Shown one piece after another: positions 8,053 to 16,790 of a stretch of 64,000 bases of DNA. The position numbers and the translations under genes were made by a program. The stretch covers positions 1 to 64,000 of the forward strand of contig JAPCJR010000001.1 of NCBI GenBank assembly GCA_027886865.1, in the 5' to 3' direction. Numbering within the stretch: position 1 is the first letter of the stretch; every line of letters starts with the position of its first letter. The stretch comes from Nitrososphaerota archaeon (lineage in GTDB: Archaea > Thermoproteota > Nitrososphaeria > Nitrososphaerales > UBA183). The notes below the pieces were generated by a model. That model was not told the origin of the DNA. It saw only the letters and a list, made by a program, of their open reading frames with translations, and ran no database searches.

Positions 8053-8973
8053 ATGAAAGAGGATACCCTCGCCGGGCGGGTCCTGAAGGGCGACAGGAGG
8101 GCAGTCGCGAGGGCGATAACGAAGGTCGAAAACGGCGAAAAGGGGACGGCTGAGCTCCTCGGGGTAATCGGCAGGCATACGGGCAGAGCCTTCATTCTAG
8201 GCATCACCGGGCCACCGGGCACCGGCAAGAGCACGCTTGTCGACCGCCTGATCTCCGAGTACAGGAAGAGGGGGACGAAGGTCGGCGTCGTCGCGGTCGA
8301 CCCCACTAGCCCCATCACCGGAGGCGCGCTGCTCGGCGACAGGGTGAGGATGGTCCAGCACACTCTCGACAAGGGGGTATTCATCCGGAGCATGGCATCG
8401 CGCGGGTGGGTGGGCGGGCTGTCCGGCGCGGTGTCGGAGGTGATACAGATTCTCGACGCCTCGGGGACCGAGGTAATCCTGATCGAGACGGTAGGCATCG
8501 GTCAGTCCGACATCGAGATAATGAAGGTCGCGCACGCAGTCATGGTGGTGACGATGCCCGGGCTGGGAGACGACATCCAGGTCTCGAAAGGAGGCTTGAT
8601 GGAGATAGGCGACGTCTACGTCGTGAACAAGTCGGACATGGCTGGCGCGGACGCGATGGTCGTCAACCTTCTGGGCATGGTGCGCGACATGAAGGGGCGA
8701 AGCCCACCCGTTCTCAAGGTCTCCGCCCTCAACGCGGAGGGAATCGACACGCTGTTTTCCGCCGTGGAGAACATCCACGGGAAGTTCCTGTCTCCTGCCG
8801 GTGAGGAGATGAAGCTCAGGAGCGTAAGGGGGATGATGCTCGAGTTGGCCAAGAGACGGCTCATCGACGACTTCGAAGCGAGGGCCGAGAAGGGGGCCTC
8901 GGTGCTCGTCAAAAAGGTCGCGGAGCACAAGCTAAGCTACGAGGAAGCCGCTCGACGACTGGCGGAGGGCTAA
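8053..8973 (+). CDS. meaB: MeaB-type G-protein chaperone of B12 mutase
   Basis: GTPase of the ArgK/MeaB family that gates loading of adenosylcobalamin into the mutase and protects it during turnover. Walker A GPPGTGKST is at about residues 53-61. The base-loop after it (VAVDPTSPITGGALLGDRVRM) and the switch ETVGIGQSDIEI are specific for MeaB, and NKSD supplies the guanine specificity. The length of 306 residues is usual. It is divergent from the biotin-ligase-like/mutase operon, with about 97 bases between starts that must hold both promoters. It starts at ATG and ends 8 bases before the PrpD-like gene, so they form one transcript. Confidence 0.94.
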   Translation: MKEDTLAGRVLKGDRRAVARAITKVENGEKGTAELLGVIGRHTGRAFILGITGPPGTGKSTLVDRLISEYRKRGTKVGVVAVDPTSPITGGALLGDRVRMVQHTLDKGVFIRSMASRGWVGGLSGAVSEVIQILDASGTEVILIETVGIGQSDIEIMKVAHAVMVVTMPGLGDDIQVSKGGLMEIGDVYVVNKSDMAGADAMVVNLLGMVRDMKGRSPPVLKVSALNAEGIDTLFSAVENIHGKFLSPAGEEMKLRSVRGMMLELAKRRLIDDFEARAEKGASVLVKKVAEHKLSYEEAARRLAEG

Positions 8974-8981
8974 GGGAGATA

Positions 8982-10376
8982 TTGGAGCCACTCCCGCCTG
9001 CGGCGGCGGGAACCATGAACATTGCACAAAGACTTGGTGACTATGCTCTCTCGGTAAGCTACAAGGACCTCGACGAGAAGGTCAGGCTCGAAGCGAAGAA
9101 GAGGCTGATCGACAGCCTCGGCTGCGCCATCGGGGCCTTCCGCGAGAGGCCGGTCAAAGTGGCAAGGAGCGTCGTGGAGTCAAACCACGCGGGGAGTTCA
9201 TCCACGATACTGGGAGGGCGTACAAAGACGACGCCCGACATGGCAACCTTCGTGAACGGGCTCATGATACGCTACTTCGACTACAATGATACCTATCTTT
9301 CCAAGGAACCGGCACACCCGAGCGACAACATCTCGGCGTGCCTCGCAGTAGGCGAACGCGAGGGGGCGAGCGGGAAGGATTTGCTCACGGCTATGGCGGT
9401 AGCGTACGAGGTCCAGTGCAGGCTCTGCGACGCAGCGGACATCAGGCACAGGGGCTGGGACCACGTCTGCTACGGGCTCGTCTCCAGCGCTCTCGCCGCG
9501 GGAAAACTGATGGGCCTTACGGGCAAGAAGCTTACCCACGCCGTCAACATCTCGCTCAACGCGCACATAGCGATGAGACAGGTCAGGGCAGGCGAGCTCT
9601 CCGAGTGGAAGGGCGCTTCATTCGCTAACGCCGCAAGGAACGCTGTCTTCTCAGCGATGCTGGCTGGAAACGGGATGACGGGGCCGTCACCCATCTTTGA
9701 GGGAGAGATGGGTTTCTTCAAGCAGGTCTCGGGGCCTTTCGAGCTTGACGTCGATGGTTTCGGCGGCGAGAAGGGCTCCTTCAAGCTGGTCGAGACCTAC
9801 ATCAAGTTCTTCCCGGCCGAATATCACGCCCAGAGCGCCATCTGGGCCGCTCTGGAGGCGCGCAAGAAGGTCGGGAGCATTGGCGAAATCCTGGAGGTGA
9901 AGGTTGAGACCCACGAAGCCGGATACACCATCTTGAGCAAGGACAAGGAGAAGTGGGCGCCTTCGACCAAGGAGACTGCAGACCACAGCCTCCCGTACAT
10001 GGTCGGTATGGCACTCCTTCAGGGCAGGGTGGACAACAACACCTACTCAGCCAAGAACATGGCGGACCCCAAGGTGATTGCTTTCTTGAAGAAGATCAAG
10101 GTGATGGAGGACAAGGAGCTCACCGACATGTACCCGGAGCACATCGCCAACCGGATCACCCTGAAGCTCAAGGACGGGCGCAGCATCACGGAGCAGGTAA
10201 ACGACCCGAAGGGCCACCCGAACAACCCGATGACTAGAGAGGAGGTCGAAGGGAAGTTCAAGGGCCTGACCGCCAAGTTCCTGAAGGAGGCGCAGGCGAG
10301 GGAGATACTCGACTACGTCTGGGATATCGAAAGACGCGAAGTAGCGCCGCTGCTTGGTCTGTGCGACCTGGGCTAG
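8982..10376 (+). CDS. MmgE/PrpD family protein (2-methylcitrate dehydratase-like)
   Basis: PrpD-family enzymes dehydrate 2-methylcitrate to 2-methylaconitate; related members act on aconitate. Family marks are KKRLIDSLGCAIGA near the N-terminus, NGLMIRYFDYNDTY, and HPSDNISACLAVGE. The 464-residue length is typical. The frame starts with TTG 8982, preceded by GGGAG, and ATG 9015 is an alternative closer to the family's usual start. It follows meaB by 8 bases and converges with a citrate-synthase-type gene whose stop is directly adjacent (10377). The neighbouring citrate synthase and PrpB-type lyase suggest a methylcitrate route for propionyl-CoA, but the exact substrate is an inference. Confidence 0.88.
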   Translation: MEPLPPAAAGTMNIAQRLGDYALSVSYKDLDEKVRLEAKKRLIDSLGCAIGAFRERPVKVARSVVESNHAGSSSTILGGRTKTTPDMATFVNGLMIRYFDYNDTYLSKEPAHPSDNISACLAVGEREGASGKDLLTAMAVAYEVQCRLCDAADIRHRGWDHVCYGLVSSALAAGKLMGLTGKKLTHAVNISLNAHIAMRQVRAGELSEWKGASFANAARNAVFSAMLAGNGMTGPSPIFEGEMGFFKQVSGPFELDVDGFGGEKGSFKLVETYIKFFPAEYHAQSAIWAALEARKKVGSIGEILEVKVETHEAGYTILSKDKEKWAPSTKETADHSLPYMVGMALLQGRVDNNTYSAKNMADPKVIAFLKKIKVMEDKELTDMYPEHIANRITLKLKDGRSITEQVNDPKGHPNNPMTREEVEGKFKGLTAKFLKEAQAREILDYVWDIERREVAPLLGLCDLG

Positions 10377-11489
10377 TCAGCGCTGCTCGATCGGGATATA
10401 GGTAAGGTCGTTGGAACCGACGTACACAGAGTCGGGACGGAAGAGCTTGTTGTGTGCAATCTGCTCATTGTAGTGTGAGACCCAGCCGGATATCCTGCTT
10501 GCGGCGAATATCGGTGTGTAGACGGGAATCGGTATCGAGAGCGTGTAGAATATCGGCGCGGCGTAGAAATCCAGGTTGGCCGGGATGTGCTTAGCCTCCC
10601 ACATCGCGTGGTCCACTGCTTCAGCCAGCCGGTAGATGGTGTCGTCCATGTTCTTCTCTCTCAAGAGTCGCTTGAGCATCCCCTTGCTGAGTTGGGCCCT
10701 TGGGTCCACCTTCTTGTAGATTCGGTGCCCGAACCCCATGATCTTCTTCCCCTTGGCCAGCCCGTCTTGGACGTACTTGGCGGCGTTCTCTGGCGGGCCG
10801 ACTTCGAGGAGCATCTGCATGGCCGCCTCGTTCGCCCCGCCGTGGAGGGGCCCCTTTAGTGCCGCTAGACCTGCGGTCGAGGCCGCATAGATATCCGCCA
10901 GCGTCGAAGCCACGACCCGTACGGTGAAAGTGGAGGCGTTGACATCGTGTTCCAGATAGAGAATGAGCTCTCTCTCGAAGGCCCAGGAGTCGAAACTGGT
11001 GGGGGGAGTCCCGCTGAGCATGTAGAGCAGGTTGGCAGCCTGGTTGAGGTCGCTTCTAGGCTCCACGACTTCCATCCCCCTCCCTATCCTGTAGCAGTTG
11101 GCCACGAGTGCGGGCATCTTGGCAATAAGGGAGAGCTGCTGTTCCTTGGGCGAAAGGGACTGCTCGGTCGCACCCAAGGCCGAGACGGCGGTCCTCAGCA
11201 CATCCATTGGATGGGCATTGGCGGGCAGGTCCCTGACGAGGTCGTAGATGTTCTTCGGCGCCTTGGCGCGCGATCTCAGCTCCGAGACTAACCCGTCCAG
11301 CTCGTTCTTGGTGGGAAGCCTTCCCTCAAGGATCAGGAAGACGCATTCTTCGAACGAGGCCTTGTCGAAGAGTTCTCCGATGTGGTAACCTCGATAAGTT
11401 AGGGTCCCGTCGGCGGCGCTCTTCGAGATGCTCGTCTCGGTGACCGCGACACCATAGAGCCCGTCAGGAACACGAATCGGTTCGGCCAT
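10377..11489 (-). CDS. citrate synthase / 2-methylcitrate synthase
   Basis: Condenses acetyl-CoA (or propionyl-CoA) with oxaloacetate. The catalytic set is visible: GPLHGGANEAAM with the first His, GFGHRIYKKVDPRA with the second His, and the Asp in NLDFYAAPIFY. At 370 residues it is a short archaeal/Gram-positive type enzyme. Its position between PrpD- and PrpB-type genes raises the methylcitrate option, and archaeal citrate synthases often accept both substrates, so sequence alone does not decide. It is likely co-transcribed with the PrpB-like gene upstream (37 bases between). Confidence 0.93.
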   Translation of the reverse strand: MAEPIRVPDGLYGVAVTETSISKSAADGTLTYRGYHIGELFDKASFEECVFLILEGRLPTKNELDGLVSELRSRAKAPKNIYDLVRDLPANAHPMDVLRTAVSALGATEQSLSPKEQQLSLIAKMPALVANCYRIGRGMEVVEPRSDLNQAANLLYMLSGTPPTSFDSWAFERELILYLEHDVNASTFTVRVVASTLADIYAASTAGLAALKGPLHGGANEAAMQMLLEVGPPENAAKYVQDGLAKGKKIMGFGHRIYKKVDPRAQLSKGMLKRLLREKNMDDTIYRLAEAVDHAMWEAKHIPANLDFYAAPIFYTLSIPIPVYTPIFAASRISGWVSHYNEQIAHNKLFRPDSVYVGSNDLTYIPIEQR

Positions 11490-11526
11490 TATGAATTTCT
11501 TCGGGTTTTTCTCAGCAAGCGGCCTA

Positions 11527-12438
11527 TTAATTGGTATCTAGCAGTCTCTGCGCCTTCGAGGCGGTCGCTCGGTCCGTCCGCTCATATCCGTGATAGCCGA
11601 TCAGGTCGTAGAACTCGTTCCTCTCCATCATGTCTTCGAGGAACCCTTTCTGGGTCCCTTTGAGCGCTAGTTCGGAGAGCGAGCGCTGGACCGCCTTCAT
11701 CATCGCCCTGAAGGTGGTCACGGGGAATATGACGACCTTGTAGCCAAGCTGGTCGAACTGCTTCACGGAGAGATACTCTGTCTTCCCGAACTCGGTCATA
11801 TTCGCGAAGAGGGGGGCGTCCACCTTCCTTGCGAACTCTCTGAACTCGCTCTTGTCCTTCAAGGCTTCGGGGAAGATCATGTCAGCGCCGGCCTTGAGAT
11901 ACTGCTTCGCCCGATGTACCGCCGAGTCTATGCCCTCGACGGACGCAGCGTCGGTCCGCCCGACGATGACGATCCCAGTCTCCGACGCCTCCCTCGCCGC
12001 GATTATCTTCTTCACCATCTCATCGACGTCGACCAGCTGTTTTCCATCGAGATGGCCGCACCTCTTCGGCATCACCTGATCCTCTATTTGGATTCCTGCT
12101 ACGCCGACCCTTTCCATCTCGGTCACCGTGCGGGACACGTTCAGCGTCTCTCCGAAGCCCGTATCGACGTCGACTATCAGCGGCAGGCCGACCCGCGCCG
12201 TGATCTGGCCAGCTGCACATGCTACCTCTGTCAGAGTCGTGAGCCCCACGTCTGGGAGACCGAGCAACCCGGAGTAGGCGGCCCCGGAGAAGTACGCGGC
12301 CTTGAAACCGGCTCTTTCGGCGAGTAGCGCGACTGACGGGCTAAACACTCCCGGGACCGCTATGCAGCCCTCCCGCGAAATCAGCGTCTGCAGCCTTCGA
12401 GCCGAGCCCTTCGAGCCATTTCTCAAGCAGGTCAGCAC
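11527..12438 (-). CDS. isocitrate lyase/PEP mutase family protein, methylisocitrate lyase-like
   Basis: PrpB-like lyases split 2-methylisocitrate into pyruvate and succinate. The catalytic loop KRCGHLDGK is present, preceded by GVAGIQIEDQVMP, and the metal site strand is IVDVDTGFG. The frame stays open to 12498, but family members start a few residues before the strand that carries A-V-P-G-V-F. A CCTTAT-like box near 12470 lies about 30 bases before GTG 12438, which suggests a leaderless start there. Other members of this superfamily (oxaloacetate hydrolase, carboxyphosphonate mutase) cannot be excluded. Confidence 0.87.
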   Translation of the reverse strand: MLTCLRNGSKGSARRLQTLISREGCIAVPGVFSPSVALLAERAGFKAAYFSGAAYSGLLGLPDVGLTTLTEVACAAGQITARVGLPLIVDVDTGFGETLNVSRTVTEMERVGVAGIQIEDQVMPKRCGHLDGKQLVDVDEMVKKIIAAREASETGIVIVGRTDAASVEGIDSAVHRAKQYLKAGADMIFPEALKDKSEFREFARKVDAPLFANMTEFGKTEYLSVKQFDQLGYKVVIFPVTTFRAMMKAVQRSLSELALKGTQKGFLEDMMERNEFYDLIGYHGYERTDRATASKAQRLLDTN

Positions 12439-12484
12439 GCGGTTGTGCGTGGGTTCCTTATGAACGATAAGGAAGGTTCTACAG

Positions 12485-13345
12485 TCAGAATGATCCACTG
12501 TAGGTCGCGCGGTTAGACCTGCGCCTTCCAGTGGTTAGGACTGCCATCGTCACAGCCGCAGCGACAACCATCGCCAGAAGCGCCGTCGGCGCGATGCTGG
12601 AGCTGCTTGCAGTGGAAGAGGTGGTGGTCGTGGTCGTCGGTGTGGAAGAGGTGGTGGTCGGCGTGGAAGTTGAAGTCGTGAAGGTTGTGGAGGACGTGGA
12701 GCTGGTGGTTGAGGAGGTCGTCGAGGGAGTCGACGAAGTCGTGCTCGTCGACGAACTGGATTGGGTCGAGCTGGTCGATGACGTCGACGATGTACTGCTC
12801 GAAATCGAGGTCGACGAGCTGTTCGATGTGGAAGTCGAGGAAGTGCTCGACGTGGTGGCAGATGTGGAATTACTGGTCGACGAGGTTGAACTCGTGGAGA
12901 GGGAAGTAGAAGTTGATGTTGTCGTGGTCGAGGAAATGTCGTAAGTGAAAGTAACCGTAGCGGTCGTCCCTATGGAATCGGTGGCGTTAATCACGTAGAC
13001 ACCTGGTACCCACGCAGAGTTACCGCCAACATTTGTGGCATACGAGAAATAGTCGTTGGAGCCATTACGGACGAGGGGAACGTTCTGCTCGTCTAAGGAC
13101 AGGGATGAACCCTGGGCGTGCACTGTGATTGCCACGTTATCTTCCTGGCCGGGTATGGGAGTTATAGTCCCACTGATCGTATACGATTGCGTCCCCGTGT
13201 AGTTTGCCCCAGGGGCCGGGCTTGTGAAAGTCATCGTGTAGGAAGTGGCTGTGACCATCGAAGCGGAGAACACCAGCACGAAAATCAAGGGAATCACAAG
13301 CAGCAAAAGTTTGAGGCTCTTTCCGGAAGGGGGAACGCGGTTCAT
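12485..13345 (-). CDS. Ser/Thr-rich secreted surface protein with C-terminal membrane anchor
   Basis: The 286-residue protein has four visible parts. A signal peptide comes first (basic start, then the hydrophobic LLLLVIPLIFVLVFS at about residues 13-27). A globular part of about 110 residues follows, with an Ig-like pattern (FTSPAPGANYTGTQSYTISG). Then comes a low-complexity Ser/Thr stalk of about 110 residues, and last a transmembrane helix (LLAMVVAAAVTMAVL) followed by basic residues. This is the design of archaeal cell-surface or S-layer-associated proteins with a heavily O-glycosylated stalk. Asn-x-Ser/Thr sites also occur (NGSND, NATDS). Function is unknown, though surface exposure is well supported. 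Confidence 0.8.
   Translation of the reverse strand: MNRVPPSGKSLKLLLLVIPLIFVLVFSASMVTATSYTMTFTSPAPGANYTGTQSYTISGTITPIPGQEDNVAITVHAQGSSLSLDEQNVPLVRNGSNDYFSYATNVGGNSAWVPGVYVINATDSIGTTATVTFTYDISSTTTTSTSTSLSTSSTSSTSNSTSATTSSTSSTSTSNSSSTSISSSTSSTSSTSSTQSSSSTSTTSSTPSTTSSTTSSTSSTTFTTSTSTPTTTSSTPTTTTTTSSTASSSSIAPTALLAMVVAAAVTMAVLTTGRRRSNRATYSGSF
12620..12950 (-). repeat. low-complexity Ser/Thr codon repeat
   Basis: The stalk of the surface protein is encoded by imperfect runs of TCG/TCC/ACG/ACC codons, seen on the plus strand as GTCGACGA, GGTGGTCG and related words. The opposite strand therefore shows a false Val/Glu-rich open frame. Such tracts vary in length by slippage. Confidence 0.7.
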
Positions 13346-13462
13346 GGGGATTAGAAGGACTTCATGGGGCCCCTAAAATGTTGTCGGAACATTCTTCCAT
13401 TTTCTTGCCCATTGTATGAAATTCCAGTCGATAGAGTTACGTTGAGGTACCGTTCCTGAATG

Positions 13463-13470
13463 CTTTATAC
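13463..13470 (+). promoter_or_regulatory. TATA-like box of the M24 peptidase gene
   Basis: CTTTATAC lies about 25-30 bases before GTG 13493. It overlaps the upstream in-frame ATG at 13460, which argues that this ATG is not transcribed and that the mRNA is leaderless. Confidence 0.55.
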
Positions 13471-13492
13471 ACCGAATAGACGCGGTTTTGTT

Positions 13493-14668
13493 GTGCGCAA
13501 CGCCGCTTCAAGAAGAATAGACGTGGATGTCCTCAGAGCGAAGAAAATCCGCAAGTTGGTTTCGCTCATGAAGAAGGAAGGGCTCGATGCGCTCCTGCTC
13601 AACCGCGTCGAGAACGTTCGATATTCCACTGATGCAAGACCGGTGGTAAGCATGTGGTTCCAGAACAGTTACTCGTCGGTCGTGACATCCGGTGGAGACG
13701 TTGTGCTTCTCACTGTGCCGGGAGACTACATGCATTTCAAGCATTACATGCCCTGGATGAACGACATCCGGCTAATGCACGGCCTCGGGCGGGCAAATGA
13801 GATTGCAGCGGTCTTCCGTGATTACAAGGTCGAGAGGGTGGGTTTCGATCAGCTGGGGTTTGATGAGCACCAAGCGCTGGAGGGGGCGGCCAAGGGTGTC
13901 GAGCTTGCCAGTGTCGGAGGCAAGGTGGCGGAAGAGAGAGCGGTAAAGTTCGACGAAGAGCTGGTGATAATGCGGGAGGCTTCCAAGGTGACCGAGGCTT
14001 CGATAAGGGGGGCGCTCAAGTCAGCGAAGGCCGGCATGAGGGAGTACGAGATAGCGGCAGAGGGAGAATACGCGGCAAGGAAGCTTGGCGCCGAAGGCAT
14101 GTCTTGGGGCCTGGCGACTTTCTCGGGACTCAACACCGGGCTCATGCTCCGACACGACTCGGAGAAGGTCGTGTGCTCGGGTGAGCTGCTGATAATGGGC
14201 TACGCAACGATCTACAAAGGATACAATACCGACATCACTGTTACGACCGTCATTGGGAAGCCGAGCAAGAAGCAAAGGGACATCTACACTGCAACGTACG
14301 ACTCCTACATTGCCGCCCTGAAGGCGACAAAACCAGGAGCCACGACTCTGGAACTCCACGATGCGGCCGAGAAGGTCATCGTGGAATGGGGTTATGGTGA
14401 ATATTCGTTCAGCCGGATTCAGCCCATCCTACATGGAGTTGGAATGAACGTCTATGAGCCACCATTCTCTCCCGAGCCAGGAAAGAAGGAACCTTCCGTC
14501 AAGCTCAAACCAGGGCATGTAATCGCGATTGAGCCCGCAATAACTCTCTATGATGACCTTAAGGTCGGCGGGTGCAGGATAGGCGAGACCCTGGTCGTGA
14601 CGGAGAACGGCTACCGTCTGATGACCGATGGCAAGCCGGACACGCACGATTCGCTCTACGAAAACTAA
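13493..14668 (+). CDS. M24 family metallopeptidase (Xaa-Pro dipeptidase-like)
   Basis: Creatinase/aminopeptidase P fold of about 391 residues: an N-terminal creatinase-like domain, then the pita-bread catalytic domain. Metal ligands can be followed: Asp in GYNTDITVTTVIG (second Asp missing or shifted in this loop), His in LHGVGMNVYE, Glu in IAIEPAI, and Glu in CRIGETLVVTENG. The usual job is to cleave dipeptides with C-terminal proline. The frame opens at ATG 13460, but a TATA box covers that codon, so GTG 13493 is preferred. It is a single gene, convergent with dapB. Confidence 0.88.
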   Translation: MRNAASRRIDVDVLRAKKIRKLVSLMKKEGLDALLLNRVENVRYSTDARPVVSMWFQNSYSSVVTSGGDVVLLTVPGDYMHFKHYMPWMNDIRLMHGLGRANEIAAVFRDYKVERVGFDQLGFDEHQALEGAAKGVELASVGGKVAEERAVKFDEELVIMREASKVTEASIRGALKSAKAGMREYEIAAEGEYAARKLGAEGMSWGLATFSGLNTGLMLRHDSEKVVCSGELLIMGYATIYKGYNTDITVTTVIGKPSKKQRDIYTATYDSYIAALKATKPGATTLELHDAAEKVIVEWGYGEYSFSRIQPILHGVGMNVYEPPFSPEPGKKEPSVKLKPGHVIAIEPAITLYDDLKVGGCRIGETLVVTENGYRLMTDGKPDTHDSLYEN

Positions 14669-14671
14669 TTT

Positions 14672-15484
14672 TCAGACCTTGAAACCCAGTACTTCGAGCA
14701 TTGAGTAGACCCTGGGCTCCCTACCTTGGGAAATCCAAGCCGCGGCAATGAGAGCTCCCTGGGAGAAGGCTGACCTGGAGAACGCCAAGTGCTCCAGTTT
14801 CAGCATCTCGTACGGGCCGAACGCGTACACCGCGTGTTCCCCGGCCATCCCGCCGCCCCTGAACGAGCCGACCTCCAGCTCTTCTTGCGATCGCTTGGAG
14901 AAACCCTTCCTGCCGTAGACCGTCGTCGAGTAACCTCTGGCGCTGGATACGATGTCAGCGATCGTCTTCGCGGTCCCGCTCGGCGCGTCGGCTTTCCCAG
15001 AGTGATGCATCTCCATGATGCTGATGTCGAAGCCCGCTGGCAGGCTCTTCAACGACGACGCCATCGCGAACAGCATGTTAGCTCCTACCGAGAAATTTGA
15101 AGCCATGACCGTGGGCACCTTCCCGCTCAGCGAGTTCACTACCCAACCCTCCTCCGCGGCGGTGAAACCTGTCGTTCCCAGGACGAAGGGGCGCCCCGCA
15201 GCCAATATCCTCGGGAGGTTCGCCACTTCAGCCGCAGCGCTGGTGAATGAAACGCAAACGTCGCTGTCCGCCAATAGTTGGCCGAACGATTCTGGAGGTT
15301 GCACTCGAAGGTCGGAATCGGCTAGCCCGAGCTCCCGCAGAGACTTGTTTACTCCGGGCTCTCCCTCCGCCGCCACCGCGCCAGTTATCTCGAACTTGTC
15401 GAGAGGCGCCTCCCTGATTATCGTCCCGCCCATCCTGCCAGTGGCGCCCACCACGCAGAGTTTGACCCTTTTAGTATCCGCCAT
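14672..15484 (-). CDS. dapB: 4-hydroxy-tetrahydrodipicolinate reductase
   Basis: Second step of the diaminopimelate branch of lysine synthesis: reduction with NAD(P)H. The nucleotide loop GATGRMGG is at about residues 14-21, and the active-site stretch EMHHSGKADAPSGTA contains the paired His and the Lys of the family. FVLGTTGF is also typical. Its ATG at 15484 overlaps the end of dapA by 14 bases, showing translational coupling. The open frame reaches 15538, but that would run deeper into dapA. Its occurrence with dapA suggests lysine is made through diaminopimelate, unlike the LysW route common in many TACK archaea. Confidence 0.93.
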   Translation of the reverse strand: MADTKRVKLCVVGATGRMGGTIIREAPLDKFEITGAVAAEGEPGVNKSLRELGLADSDLRVQPPESFGQLLADSDVCVSFTSAAAEVANLPRILAAGRPFVLGTTGFTAAEEGWVVNSLSGKVPTVMASNFSVGANMLFAMASSLKSLPAGFDISIMEMHHSGKADAPSGTAKTIADIVSSARGYSTTVYGRKGFSKRSQEELEVGSFRGGGMAGEHAVYAFGPYEMLKLEHLAFSRSAFSQGALIAAAWISQGREPRVYSMLEVLGFKV

Positions 15485-16517
15485 AGGATAAGCCCTCCCA
15501 ATATCGTGGTATCTGCAGACGGTCTGGGACCGAGACATCGAACGACCGCTCGATCGGCTCTAGAAACTCCGGGTTAGACGCCCAGACTGTTCTCAACGAC
15601 TGCAGGATTGTCTCAAGGGCCTGCTTGGTCACGCGTCCGAGAGGCGGACGGCATGGACCGTCGATCATCCCCAGTATCGACATGACCGTCTTGACAGGCA
15701 GGGGGTTCCTTGCGCGGACCGAGACGGGGCCCAGCTGACTGGATTCCTCGGTCTTTATCGTGACGAGTCCGAAAATCGGTTGGAGGCCGGCGGACATTTT
15801 CTGTGCCTTGTCCCAGTCTCCGCTAAGCGCAGCCTGTACCAAACTCTGGGTTGCAGCGGGGACGAAGTTCGAGACGACCGATATCGCACCCGAGCACCTC
15901 ACGGCCTGATCGCTCATGAGGGCGAGCGTCTTGTCGTCGTCGCCGGAGATTATTGAGAAGTTCTGACCGCAGTAATTGCGCGTGAGCCGGGCGTTGTCAA
16001 CGCTTCCGGTCGCCTCCTTCACGCCGCTCACGTTCGGGTAATTCGCGGCTAATATCCCAAGGTCTTGCGGAAGTAGCTGAGTACCCGTCCGCCCTGGGAT
16101 TATGTACGGGATGAGCTGGATATCAGGGAAGGCCTCAGCGATTGGCTCGTAGTATTCGCGCCTTATCTCGAGGGAGCTCGGCCCATTGTAGTACGGGTCC
16201 ACCAAGAGGGCGGACCGTATGCCCCTGTTCGCGATGTGGCGCGTCGCCTCGAGGGCTTCGTCAGTGCTGTTCGACCCCGTCCCTGCTATCGTCTCGGCCC
16301 TGGACCGAGCCGCGTCGAAGACCGTCTCGATCACCTTGTTGTGTTCCTCCCAGCTCAGGGTCGGGCTCTCTCCCGTCGTGCCAGCCGGTACTATTCCGGT
16401 GATGCCTTGAGAGCACTGGAAGTCGACTAGGTTTCGTAAGCCCGCCCAATCCACCGCGCGTCCTCCATCGAATGGAGTGACGATGGCAGTGTAACAGCCT
16501 CTAAATCGGTACACCAT
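15471..16517 (-). CDS. dapA: 4-hydroxy-tetrahydrodipicolinate synthase family protein
   Basis: Class I aldolase TIM barrel. The Schiff-base Lys is in VSGVKEATG, the pyruvate-binding loop is GTTGESPTLSWEEH, and YIIPGRTG carries the Tyr and Arg of the family. At 349 residues it is longer than the usual 290-300 because of a C-terminal tail rich in Pro and aromatics (residues about 305-349). Members of this family also include 2-keto-3-deoxy-sugar aldolases, but the overlap with dapB supports the lysine role. ATG 16517 is preferred to 16526. Confidence 0.88.
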   Translation of the reverse strand: MVYRFRGCYTAIVTPFDGGRAVDWAGLRNLVDFQCSQGITGIVPAGTTGESPTLSWEEHNKVIETVFDAARSRAETIAGTGSNSTDEALEATRHIANRGIRSALLVDPYYNGPSSLEIRREYYEPIAEAFPDIQLIPYIIPGRTGTQLLPQDLGILAANYPNVSGVKEATGSVDNARLTRNYCGQNFSIISGDDDKTLALMSDQAVRCSGAISVVSNFVPAATQSLVQAALSGDWDKAQKMSAGLQPIFGLVTIKTEESSQLGPVSVRARNPLPVKTVMSILGMIDGPCRPPLGRVTKQALETILQSLRTVWASNPEFLEPIERSFDVSVPDRLQIPRYWEGLSYGGY

Positions 16518-16790
16518 CGGGAACACCTGACTTTCAGCCGGTTCTTAAGTGTTGTTTTCGTTTTCTGGTTGCGTTTAGCATCGTGAAGGAAAGAATAGAG
16601 CAGCTATTCCGCACCAAGTCAACCTGAATTCGCAACCGTACAATGTTTCCTTATGCGTGGCGCTGCCATTCTTCCAATGGGACGACTCAGACCCGACGGG
16701 CAATCAATTCAGCTTGTGGTAGCCTTCAAGGGAACGATAGGCGTGGGACTGAAAGGCACTTTCGCACGAGATTCATTCACGATGACGCAG
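16518..16790. other. intergenic region without a recognisable feature
   Basis: This spacer lies between the divergent-looking end of the GPN GTPase gene and the dapA start. It is AT-richer near 16550-16650 and may carry the dapA promoter. I see no RNA gene, repeat or convincing reading frame in it. Confidence 0.4.

Noticed and set aside
12531..12944. Plus-strand open frame rich in Val and Glu
   Set aside because: It is the mirror of the Ser/Thr codon repeat in the surface-protein gene on the other strand and has no independent support.
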